DNA of 12,289 bases from CAUPWF01 sp964367905. Its GTDB lineage: Bacteria; Bacillota; Clostridia; Lachnospirales; Lachnospiraceae. The stretch spans positions 1-12,289 of the forward strand of contig CAYIZP010000061.1 of NCBI GenBank assembly GCA_964367905.1, given 5' to 3'. Positions within the stretch are counted from its first letter, which is position 1. Each line of letters opens with the position of its first letter. Positions 6,934 through 12,289 of the stretch are shown piece after piece. The position numbers were made by a program, and so were the translations under genes. A model generated the notes under the pieces. It was not told the DNA's origin. It was given only the letters and a program-made list of their open reading frames with translations, and searched no databases.

Positions 6934-6961
6934 TTACCCCTGTCGGTTTAGGCGGGGGTAA
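6934..6961 (+). terminator. Intercistronic hairpin between tupA and tupB
   Basis: TTACCCCTGTC (6934-6944) pairs with GGCGGGGGTAA (6951-6961) as a continuous 11-bp stem with two G-U pairs and a 6-nt loop. Only three T residues follow, so it is a weak terminator at best. It more likely gives partial read-through or protects the tupA message, so that the binding protein is made in excess of the membrane parts. Confidence 0.6.
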
Positions 6962-6986
6962 TTTGTGATAGAAAGGAATTTTTAAA

Positions 6987-7685
6987 ATGGATGTAATTAT
7001 AGAAGGATTCTGGGAGGCTATAAACTTAATATTTTCAGGAGATCAAGAAATATTTGAAGTGGTATCGCTATCACTCTTGGTGTCTGGAGTCGCCTTGTTG
7101 ATATCTACCATATTAGGAATTCCAGCAGGCATATTCTTAGGTGTTCGAAAATTTCCAGGAAAAAGTATTGTTATTCGGATTGTGTATACTTGGATGAGTT
7201 TACCACCTGTTATAGCAGGTTTGGCTTTGTTTCTTATCTTAATGAGAAGAGGACCATTTGGTCATCTAGCGCTCAACTATACTACGACTGCTATGGTAAT
7301 GGTACAGGTCATCCTCGTGACACCAATTATTATGGGACTTACCTACAATATGGTGAAGGAAAAGGCGGAAACAATTCGAAGGTTGGGCGTGACATTGGGG
7401 GCTAGTCGTTTTGCTATCTTGAAATTGATGATTACAGAGATGCGAATTGGCTTGATTGCCGCAGTGGTGAGTGGGTTTGGTAGAGCGATATCAGAAGTGG
7501 GTGCTGTTATGATTGTTGGTGGTAATATCAAGGGGAAGACTCGAATGATGACAACCTATATCAGCGAACTAAAGTCCATGGGAGATTATAGTAGAGCCAT
7601 TGCAATTGGATTAGTTTTATTGGTCATCTCATTTGTGATTAATGCGATCTTATATAATTTTCAGGAAAGGGACGAGAAGAGGTAA
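6987..7685 (+). CDS. tupB: Tungstate ABC transporter permease TupB
   Basis: This 232-residue inner-membrane permease forms the tungstate channel with TupC. It has about five to six membrane segments (near 25-52, 64-86, 102-121, 152-180, 202-222). The cytoplasmic coupling loop is of the EAA type, AETIRRLGVTLGASRFAILK (127-146), followed by GRAISEVGAVMIVGG (165-179), both typical of molybdate/tungstate/sulfate-class permeases. The length fits TupB. The start follows AAAGGA (6972-6977) by nine bases. It lies 81 bp after tupA, beyond a hairpin, and three bases before tupC, so the last two genes are tightly coupled. Confidence 0.9.
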   Translation: MDVIIEGFWEAINLIFSGDQEIFEVVSLSLLVSGVALLISTILGIPAGIFLGVRKFPGKSIVIRIVYTWMSLPPVIAGLALFLILMRRGPFGHLALNYTTTAMVMVQVILVTPIIMGLTYNMVKEKAETIRRLGVTLGASRFAILKLMITEMRIGLIAAVVSGFGRAISEVGAVMIVGGNIKGKTRMMTTYISELKSMGDYSRAIAIGLVLLVISFVINAILYNFQERDEKR

Positions 7686-7688
7686 GCC

Positions 7689-8417
7689 ATGCGAGTTGAA
7701 TTTAAGAATCTAAAGAAAGAATTTAAGAGCAATCAGGGGAATCGTGTTGTCCTAGATGTGGAAAAAGGATGGATAGAAGAGGGGATTCGAACTGGAATTA
7801 TTGGAGCCAATGGAGCAGGAAAGAGCACTTTATTAAATATCATTGCTGGACTAGAGAAAGCAACAGAGGGAAGTTTATATTTCTCTAGTAATGGGGGAGA
7901 TAAGACGTCAGAGGTAAATCATCAGGATATTACTCTAGTTTTTCAAAGTCCATATATGATGCGAACGAGTGTAGAGAAGAACATCTACTATCCAATGAAG
8001 CTTCGAGGTTATGCAAAGGAAGACATGGAGAAACGGGCTAGAGAATTAATGGAGCAGTTTGGGCTTTCGCATCTGAAGAAAGAAAAGGCATGGCTCTTAT
8101 CTGGAGGAGAAAAACAGAAGGTGGCATTGGCACGTGCCTTGGCATGTAAACCTAAGCTCTTATTACTAGACGAAGCAACCGCAAACACGGATCCAGCAGT
8201 GACGGAAGAGATTGAGCGTATATTGACTGCAATCAATGAAAAAGAGCACACCACCATGGTGTTTATCACGCATAATCTAGCGCAGGCAAAGCGTTTTTGC
8301 AACCAAATTGTACTACTAGAGGATGGCAAAATCGTTGAAAGAGGAGATACCATTGAAATCATGACATCTCCTAAAAATGAAATTACAAAAAGCTTTCTTG
8401 AAAGAGAGATGATATAG
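7689..8417 (+). CDS. tupC: Tungstate ABC transporter ATP-binding protein TupC
   Basis: The 242-residue cytoplasmic ATPase drives import through TupB. All motifs are intact: Walker A GANGAGKST (39-47), Q-loop Gln86 in VFQSP, signature LSGGEKQKVALARAL (137-151), Walker B LLLLDE (157-162) with Glu162 as catalytic base, D-loop ANTDP, and switch His195 in FITHN. There is no extra C-terminal regulatory (TOBE/MOP) domain, unlike many ModC proteins. The ATG at 7689 follows GAAGAGG with the tupB stop just upstream, so translation is probably coupled. The gene ends 13 bp from the stop of the convergent MoaD-like gene. I see no terminator in that gap, so the two transcripts may overlap. Confidence 0.92.
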   Translation: MRVEFKNLKKEFKSNQGNRVVLDVEKGWIEEGIRTGIIGANGAGKSTLLNIIAGLEKATEGSLYFSSNGGDKTSEVNHQDITLVFQSPYMMRTSVEKNIYYPMKLRGYAKEDMEKRARELMEQFGLSHLKKEKAWLLSGGEKQKVALARALACKPKLLLLDEATANTDPAVTEEIERILTAINEKEHTTMVFITHNLAQAKRFCNQIVLLEDGKIVERGDTIEIMTSPKNEITKSFLEREMI

Positions 8418-8430
8418 TTTTACTCGAATG

Positions 8431-8652
8431 TTAGCCTCCCGCGACAGGAGGAAAGAGTGCAAGGATATCGCCAGGAGATACATTATCCTCGGGTTTCGAG
8501 TGAAAACCATTTATGAGACAGATTGCAAGGTCATCGACGGATATGTTTAGTTCATCCAAGATGTCTTGCACTGTCTTTATTTTTTCAGGAGAAAGGAAGA
8601 TAATCTTCCCTCTTCCTTCACGAAAAAATGCGAAAAGCCTAACTTCTATCAT
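8431..8652 (-). CDS. MoaD/ThiS-family sulfur carrier next to the oxidoreductase
   Basis: The 73-residue beta-grasp protein runs MIEVRLFAFFREGRG to a C-terminal FPPVAGG. The terminal Gly-Gly is the site adenylated and thiocarboxylated in MoaD/ThiS carriers, and the VSPGDILALFPP lead-in is typical. It probably supplies sulfur for the dithiolene of a pterin cofactor. The start is the ATG at 8652, seven bases after AGGAG; an in-frame TTG six codons upstream would place this ribosome binding site inside the gene and is rejected. It follows the oxidoreductase stop by 26 bp, on the same strand and presumably in the same transcript under the riboswitch. No MoaE partner or activating E1 enzyme is in the window. 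Confidence 0.88.
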   Translation of the reverse strand: MIEVRLFAFFREGRGKIIFLSPEKIKTVQDILDELNISVDDLAICLINGFHSKPEDNVSPGDILALFPPVAGG

Positions 8653-8678
8653 AGCGTTACTCCTGTTCAAAGTTAAAA

Positions 8679-10484
8679 TTATTTGTATTCTGCAAGCCCC
8701 AATCGTTCAAGAGTTTCTACTGTTGGGAATGCCTGATTCCATCCACGAACATCATAATATTGTGGAAGTGTAACATCTAATTTGCTGATCATACCCTTGG
8801 ACGGTCCATCAGGGATTGCTTCTTCTAGCAATCGCTTTGGAAGACGGTCATCTTCTGGTTTCATTCCTGCGAGTTTGTTAAATAGGCGCTCAATATTATA
8901 AATTCTTTCTCCTACTTCCAATAATTGTTCGGCAGTATAGTTGGTACCTGTCGCTGCATTGATCAATGCGGCATACTGTGGTGCTCCTAGCGCAAAGGAT
9001 GAGAAGAGACATAGTCCCATACTATCAATTACCGCAGTGAGGTCTTGGAATATCTTGCACCAAAGTGCTTTGCCCTCTGTTGTAGTACGATCAAGCTGTT
9101 CTGGTAGTCCTAGCACCTCAGGAGAAATCAAATAGCCACGAACATGGCAACCACCACGGTTGCTTGTAGCATAGGTGATACCGATTCCTTGAATCGCACG
9201 AGGGTCATAAGCTGGAAGTTCTTGTTTTTTTACACTCATAGAAACTTCTGGGTGACCATAGTATTCGCAGAGACGATAACTTCCGTCTGCCATCAGTTTC
9301 GCTAATGGAAGCTTTCCTTCACCCATGCGTTTTGTCCACTCCACGATAGCCTTTGCACTTCCCCATTCTAGAGGCACTCCATCACATTCCGATTCTTTAA
9401 TCGCTCCGATTTGATAAAGCTCCATAGCGGCTGCAATGGTACATGGTGTGGAAATCGCATCAAGACCATATTCATTACACCAATAGTTCGCTTCATTGAT
9501 GGCTCCTAGGTCATTGACACTACAGTTTCCGCCATATGCCCACAGTGGTTCATATTCAGGGCCTCCTGTTAGCTCGCCATCAATCTCTACTACACGACCA
9601 CATCCAATCGGACAGCGATGGCAGAAACTTTGTTTTTTGAGATATTTATCCTTCAGAGTTTCGCCTGAAGTATCATCAGCTTCTGGATAGTAAGCCTCTT
9701 GCCAATTTCGTGTAGGAAATGCACCAGTATTATTGATAATATTAACTAAAACAGCAGTTCCAAATGTTGGAAGACCTTGACCGGTCACTCCATTTTCACG
9801 AATCATTTTGATACATTCTGTTGTGGCTGTTTTGAGTGCATCTGCATCGGCTGGAGGGATAACACCACGAGAGGCAGTGACAGTAATCGCTTTTAAATTC
9901 TTGCTTCCCATAACTGCACCAACACCACTTCGACCAGCTGCACGATGCTTATCATTCATAATACAGGATAGTAAGGAAAGATTTTCTCCAGAAGGACCGA
10001 TGTTTAAAACGGAGCATTTTGGATAAATTGCTTTCAACTTATCATCAATCGCTTCACTTTTCATCCCCATATACTCGGTTGCATCAAGCAACTCAATCTT
10101 ATCATCGTCGATGTTTAAGTAGACAGGTGTCTCTGATTTCCCTTCTACGATGATACCCTCATATCCAGCATACTTTAGTTTTGCACCCCAAACCCCACCG
10201 GAATTCGATGAGGCAATCATGCCCGTGAGTGGTGACTTTGTTACTACCATATAACGTCCAGCTGTAGGTGCGGCAGTACCTGTTAATGGGCCAGCAAGAT
10301 AGACTAGTTTATTTTCTGGACTCAGTGGATCGACAGTAGGCACCCCTTCATCGATTAAGAGTTTTGTTCCAAGTCCACGACCACCGACAAACTTTATGGC
10401 ATCGTCGATGTTTAAGGCTTCCGTAGTAATGGAACCAGTGGTTAGATTAACACGTATCAGTTTTTCACAATAAGATGTTGACAT
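8679..10484 (-). CDS. aor: Tungsten-dependent aldehyde:ferredoxin oxidoreductase
   Basis: The 601-residue AOR-family enzyme oxidises aldehydes to acids with ferredoxin, or runs in reverse, using a tungsten bis-pterin and one [4Fe-4S] cluster. Family features are GGRGLGTKLL (34-43), GPLTGT near 65-70, SPLTGMIASSNSGG (84-97), cluster cysteines Cys288, Cys291 and Cys295 in CHRCPIGC with Cys492 as the expected fourth ligand, and pterin-contact motifs EYGLD (338-342) and DSMGLC (487-492). The length is typical. The start is the ATG at 10484, set by GAGGAGG (10493-10499); a longer in-frame extension to 10604 runs through the structured leader and is not coding. It stands behind a Moco/Tuco-like riboswitch, is followed by a MoaD-like carrier and converges on tupABC. 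The aldehyde substrate is not predictable. Confidence 0.93.
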   Translation of the reverse strand: MSTSYCEKLIRVNLTTGSITTEALNIDDAIKFVGGRGLGTKLLIDEGVPTVDPLSPENKLVYLAGPLTGTAAPTAGRYMVVTKSPLTGMIASSNSGGVWGAKLKYAGYEGIIVEGKSETPVYLNIDDDKIELLDATEYMGMKSEAIDDKLKAIYPKCSVLNIGPSGENLSLLSCIMNDKHRAAGRSGVGAVMGSKNLKAITVTASRGVIPPADADALKTATTECIKMIRENGVTGQGLPTFGTAVLVNIINNTGAFPTRNWQEAYYPEADDTSGETLKDKYLKKQSFCHRCPIGCGRVVEIDGELTGGPEYEPLWAYGGNCSVNDLGAINEANYWCNEYGLDAISTPCTIAAAMELYQIGAIKESECDGVPLEWGSAKAIVEWTKRMGEGKLPLAKLMADGSYRLCEYYGHPEVSMSVKKQELPAYDPRAIQGIGITYATSNRGGCHVRGYLISPEVLGLPEQLDRTTTEGKALWCKIFQDLTAVIDSMGLCLFSSFALGAPQYAALINAATGTNYTAEQLLEVGERIYNIERLFNKLAGMKPEDDRLPKRLLEEAIPDGPSKGMISKLDVTLPQYYDVRGWNQAFPTVETLERLGLAEYK

Positions 10485-10506
10485 AAAAAATTCCTCCTCG
10501 TTTTTG

Positions 10507-10544
10507 AAAATTCGGTTTCGCGCAAACATGCAGTTACAACCGAA
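10507..10544 (-). promoter_or_regulatory. Expression-platform hairpin competing with the riboswitch closing stem
   Basis: On the minus strand TTCGGTT (10538-10544) pairs with AACCGAA (10511-10517) as a 7-bp stem followed by four T residues (10507-10510). Its first three bases (10542-10544) are also the end of the aptamer's closing stem, so the two cannot both form completely. It resembles a weak terminator placed just before the ribosome binding site. Confidence 0.5.
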
Positions 10545-10624
10545 ATCCTTTCCAAACACGGGAGGCATCACAATTCTGGCGGATACCCAATGGCTTACTT
10601 CCACACTAAGTAAGCTCGGATTTC
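10542..10624 (-). ncRNA. Moco/Tuco-type riboswitch aptamer upstream of aor
   Basis: On the minus strand GAAATCC (10618-10624) pairs with GGATTTC (10542-10548) to close an 83-nt domain. Inside are a 7-bp hairpin GCTTACT/AGTAAGC (10609-10615 with 10593-10599), a second stem GGTATC/GATGCC with one G-U pair (10582-10587 with 10564-10569), and a segment GCCTCCCGTGTTTGGAAAGG (10546-10565) that I recognise as the conserved part of the molybdenum/tungsten cofactor motif. The gene downstream is a tungsten oxidoreductase, which favours the tungsten-cofactor (Tuco) variant. Assignment is from memory of the motif and from manual folding, without a covariance search. Confidence 0.72.
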
Positions 10625-10633
10625 TATACAGAT

Positions 10634-10662
10634 ATATTAATATAATTTGTGAAAAATGTCAA
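10634..10662 (-). promoter_or_regulatory. Promoter of the riboswitch-aor-moaD-like transcript
   Basis: On the minus strand TTGACA (10657-10662), a 17-bp spacer and TAATAT (10634-10639, four of six bases) predict a start near 10627, three bases before the aptamer's first stem. This makes the leader begin almost exactly with the riboswitch. Confidence 0.65.
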
Positions 10663-10702
10663 TTTATTTATAACTATTCAGCCTTGCGACTGAAAACAAG
10701 TG

Positions 10703-10732
10703 CGATAGTGCTATGTTTACATAGCAACAAGC
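10703..10732 (-). terminator. Hairpin after the kinase-like gene
   Basis: TGCTATG (10709-10715) and CATAGCA (10720-10726) are a perfect 7-bp stem with a 4-nt loop, and short outer TGCG/CGCA arms can extend it across an internal loop. On the minus strand it starts a few bases after the stop codon and is followed by CTTGTTTTC, a poor T-run. It probably separates the kinase-like gene from the aor promoter. Confidence 0.45.
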
Positions 10733-10738
10733 GCATCT

Positions 10739-11656
10739 TTATCCTCCCATAGTCATGTGGTTGATTAAGAATTTCATATAAAATTCTTGTTTTGTTTCCG
10801 AACCTCCAATCATTTCGAGTGTGGAGCGTCTGATTGGAATCATAAATAAGTTATTTGTACCACAGTCTGCGATTCGTAACCGAACATCTTTGTAGCAGAA
10901 GAGATTGGTAGCGAGTCTTCTTACATGCTCCATTTCATGTAGAAATCCGCTTAATTGACTGGTGGAATAGGCTAAAATTTTTTTTTCGATGTCATCCATG
11001 GAACAATCACGGAAAAAGATTTTATCTTTTAATAGTTTATAAAAGTGAAGGGCATTGCGCTCTAGTGTAGTTCCTTGATTGCGTCGCTTGCACATGGCTG
11101 TAATTTCTTTCGCAAATGCAGATTCAATTCTATCACCGTGTACCCCACAATCCACAAAGGCCTGCAGGAGTAGTGCACAGGTATTCAGTTTACATTCAGT
11201 AAAGGCAGGATTATAGGTTGCAGTGAAGGCGATGAGTTGTCCGCAGTCCTCGGCAATATAGCCGCTTCTAGTAGGTGATTCGAAGTCAATGCCGATGCAT
11301 GAATGGGTGGACTTCTGATAGATATAATTTCTTAGGTTATTATCCATACGAAGTTCTTGGGTTGCATTATGATAGTCTTGGAGCCAAGTGGCGAGGGCAG
11401 TCGCCTGCTCTACTGTCATACATTCTACAAGGTCGGCATAGAGAGTACCCTCGATTTCGCGATATCGAAGGATTTGATCTTCTGCTGACAGTAATTCAGG
11501 TGTAGCAACTCCAGCTATTTGTAGCCTTTCTATCATCACCTTTTCACGTGAGAAGTCCTCGAAATCTTTGAAGTGTTTTTCGATAATTCCGTTCTGACCA
11601 ACCACATGATTTCTTTTTGAGATGAAGGTGGTTGGGTTGTTTTTTTTCTCTTCCAT
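10739..11656 (-). CDS. Phosphotransferase/kinase-fold protein of unknown substrate
   Basis: The 305-residue protein resembles the aminoglycoside-phosphotransferase/choline-kinase fold. Lys27 in IEKHF and Glu38 in SREKVMIERL fit the N-lobe Lys-Glu pair, and YREIEGTLYADLV is hinge-like. Asp105-x4-Asn110 in MDNNLRNYIY matches the catalytic loop HGDxxxxN, but with Met in place of the usual Gly before the Asp and Arg where the usual His stands. Asp124 in GIDFE is the metal-binding Asp. The last 110 residues are less recognisable and include a His/Glu-rich stretch (GFLHEMEHVRR). The ATG follows GGAGG. It lies upstream of and codirectional with aor but is ended by a hairpin, and no riboswitch precedes it. 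A link to tungsten or pterin chemistry is only suggested by position. Catalysis looks possible. Confidence 0.6.
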   Translation of the reverse strand: MEEKKNNPTTFISKRNHVVGQNGIIEKHFKDFEDFSREKVMIERLQIAGVATPELLSAEDQILRYREIEGTLYADLVECMTVEQATALATWLQDYHNATQELRMDNNLRNYIYQKSTHSCIGIDFESPTRSGYIAEDCGQLIAFTATYNPAFTECKLNTCALLLQAFVDCGVHGDRIESAFAKEITAMCKRRNQGTTLERNALHFYKLLKDKIFFRDCSMDDIEKKILAYSTSQLSGFLHEMEHVRRLATNLFCYKDVRLRIADCGTNNLFMIPIRRSTLEMIGGSETKQEFYMKFLINHMTMGG

Positions 11657-11753
11657 AGATTGATGTCCTCCGATTAAAAAAAGCTAAGTATTTATCTTTC
11701 CACACACCAATTTATTTGTTGAAAAGAAATAGATGTTGCTCCTGAATTTTGCT

Positions 11754-11942
11754 TTACATATAAATGTTTGGAATTAGAGTCGCCTTATCTGTAATTTTAT
11801 CCATGAAATGAGGTCATATTTTTTATTTTACATATAAGGCGTGATAACAAACAACTTCTTATATGTAAAATCGAATTTTTGATCGGATGATACGCTGGAA
11901 ATTACATATAAGAGGGGAGCCATCTTATAATATTATATGTAA
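11754..11942. repeat. Periodic array of six alternating 10-bp elements (74-bp period)
   Basis: TTACATATAA occurs at 11754, 11828 and 11902. Its reverse complement TTATATGTAA occurs at 11859 and 11933, and with one mismatch (TTATCTGTAA) at 11785. Start-to-start spacings are exactly 31, 43, 31, 43 and 31 bp, so the array is three 74-bp units each holding one inverted pair. The 21-bp and 33-bp stretches between elements show no clear similarity from unit to unit. The middle pair extends to a perfect 13-bp inverted repeat (11826-11838 with 11858-11870). The spacings are close to 3, 4 and 7 helical turns. A set of protein-binding sites or tandem RNA hairpins are both possible; the function is unknown. 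Confidence 0.8.
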
Positions 11943-11987
11943 GCATAAAACAATGGATTTTTGTTCCTTGCATTTTTTTCATTAACA

Positions 11988-12143
11988 ATGATACCTACGG
12001 ATTGCTACGTACTTTGTGCTCTCGCAATCCCAAAAACATTCAGAATCCTCCCTATTCGGGCTGCTTCTTCATGTTTTGTGGGACCCAAAGCCATGATTCT
12101 TCATGTAAGCATGAAATAACGACTTTTTATCTCTTGGTATCAT
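11988..12143. other. Candidate structured RNA or folded repeat element
   Basis: ATGATACC (11988-11995) and GGTATCAT (12136-12143) are exact complements closing a 156-nt domain. Inside are GGATTGC/GCAATCC (11999-12005 with 12024-12030), AAAACAT/ATGTTTT (12033-12039 with 12071-12077) that can lengthen by two pairs across a one-base bulge, CCC/GGG (12050-12052 with 12058-12060), and TTCATG/CATGAA (12100-12105 with 12110-12115). These stems are mutually compatible and properly nested. The strand is undecided because all pairs are Watson-Crick. I do not recognise an RNA family. Confidence 0.45.
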
Positions 12144-12171
12144 AGGATGAGCATAATAAAAATGTCTAAGG

Positions 12172-12200
12172 TTGTCAATAAAAAAATGACGTGGTAAAAT
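12172..12200 (+). promoter_or_regulatory. Promoter of the Y-family polymerase gene
   Basis: TTGTCA (12172-12177), a 17-bp spacer and TAAAAT (12195-12200) each match five of six consensus bases, 26 bp upstream of the start codon. No LexA-type palindrome overlaps it. Confidence 0.6.
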
Positions 12201-12225
12201 ATATTGATGGAAGGAGTGTAGGGAG

Positions 12226-12289
12226 ATGAATGACAAGAAAACTTATATTGCAATTGACCTGAAGTCTTTCTATGCTTCGGTGGAGTGTA
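12226..12289 (+). CDS. Y-family DNA polymerase (DinB/UmuC-like), N-terminus only
   Basis: Only 21 codons are present, reading MNDKKTYIAIDLKSFYASVEC. The I-D-L/M-x-S-F-Y/F-A-S-V-E motif holds the first catalytic metal-binding Asp and the steric-gate aromatic position of Y-family translesion polymerases. The Leu-Lys in DLKSFYASVEC is closer to the UvrX/YqjW-type branch than to typical DinB, but the fragment is too short to decide. The ATG follows AAGGAG (12211-12216) by nine bases. An overlapping ATG at 12230 is out of frame and lacks the motif. The gene continues beyond the window. Confidence 0.85.
   Translation, partial: MNDKKTYIAIDLKSFYASVEC

Larger units (their letters stand above)
11657..12225. 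other. Long intergenic region without a gene
   Basis: I find no credible protein gene in these 569 bp on either strand. The region holds three things: AT-rich DNA upstream of the kinase-like gene (11657-11750), a periodic array of inverted 10-bp elements (11754-11942), and a block with nested complementary stems (11988-12143). The polymerase promoter follows. No SOS (LexA-type) box was seen. Confidence 0.7.

Noticed and set aside
8418..8430. Bidirectional terminator between tupC and the MoaD-like gene
   Set aside because: The gap is only 13 bp and no hairpin with a T-run could be found in or immediately around it.
8653..8670. TTG start six codons upstream in the MoaD-like gene
   Set aside because: The AGGAG ribosome binding site lies inside this extension; the ATG at 8652 has normal spacing and matches the family N-terminus.
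10485..10604. N-terminal extension of the aor reading frame by 40 residues
   Set aside because: It runs through the riboswitch and expression hairpin, has no ribosome binding site, and the family begins at the ATG at 10484, which has GAGGAGG upstream.
11754..11942. CRISPR array
   Set aside because: The repeated unit is only about 10 bp, alternates in orientation and has two different spacer lengths (21 and 33 bp); no cas gene is present.
11754..11942. NrdR box pairs
   Set aside because: The 31-bp spacing is similar, but the elements are not 16-bp palindromes of the NrdR type and no ribonucleotide reductase gene follows.
12144..12225. SOS (LexA) operator before the Y-family polymerase
   Set aside because: No CGAAC-N4-GTTCG-like palindrome is present around the promoter.

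Overview
The window looks like chromosomal DNA of a low-to-moderate GC Gram-positive anaerobe of the class Clostridia, probably Lachnospiraceae-like. The grounds are AT-rich intergenic DNA, strong AGGAGG-type ribosome binding sites, sigma-A-like promoters, a lipoprotein with an Ala/Glu-rich linker, a GHKL-type sensor kinase and an aldehyde:ferredoxin oxidoreductase. The assignment is an inference from gene content; no species is claimed.

Left part (1-2217). At the edge is the first 26 bp of a leftward gene, possibly TusA/YedF-like, behind a consensus promoter and a palindrome resembling CsoR/CstR-family operators. Next is a leftward TIM-barrel-like protein of the DUF7916 type, closed by two tandem terminators and divergent from a LacI-family regulator. 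A GCAAC-GG-GTTGC palindrome lies between the -35 and -10 of the barrel gene's promoter, so the LacI protein probably represses that gene.

Middle part (2218-5863). A rightward group holds a small two-membrane-segment protein whose reading frame breaks at a perfect A AAA AAA tract, a MalY/PatB-type C-S lyase/aminotransferase and a FucA-like class II aldolase. After a short gap comes an AgrC-like GHKL sensor kinase with no response regulator beside it.

Tungsten part (5909-10662). Rightward genes encode a tungstate ABC importer: TupA lipoprotein, TupB permease, TupC ATPase, with a hairpin between tupA and tupB. Converging on them are a tungsten-type aldehyde ferredoxin oxidoreductase and a MoaD/ThiS-like sulfur carrier ending in Gly-Gly. 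The oxidoreductase leader folds like a Moco/Tuco riboswitch, starts just after a recognisable promoter, and contains a hairpin that competes with the aptamer's closing stem. The locus thus joins tungstate uptake, a likely sulfur donor for the pterin dithiolene, the tungsten enzyme and a cofactor-sensing leader.

Right part (10709-12289). Upstream of the oxidoreductase is a leftward phosphotransferase/kinase-fold protein of unknown substrate, ended by its own hairpin. The following intergenic region of about 570 bp is the least explained part of the window. It holds six copies of a 10-bp element in strictly alternating orientation at start-to-start spacings of 31, 43, 31, 43 and 31 bp (period 74 bp, three units). 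A separate block of about 156 nt with several nested stems follows. The window ends in the first 21 codons of a Y-family DNA polymerase gene with a clear promoter.
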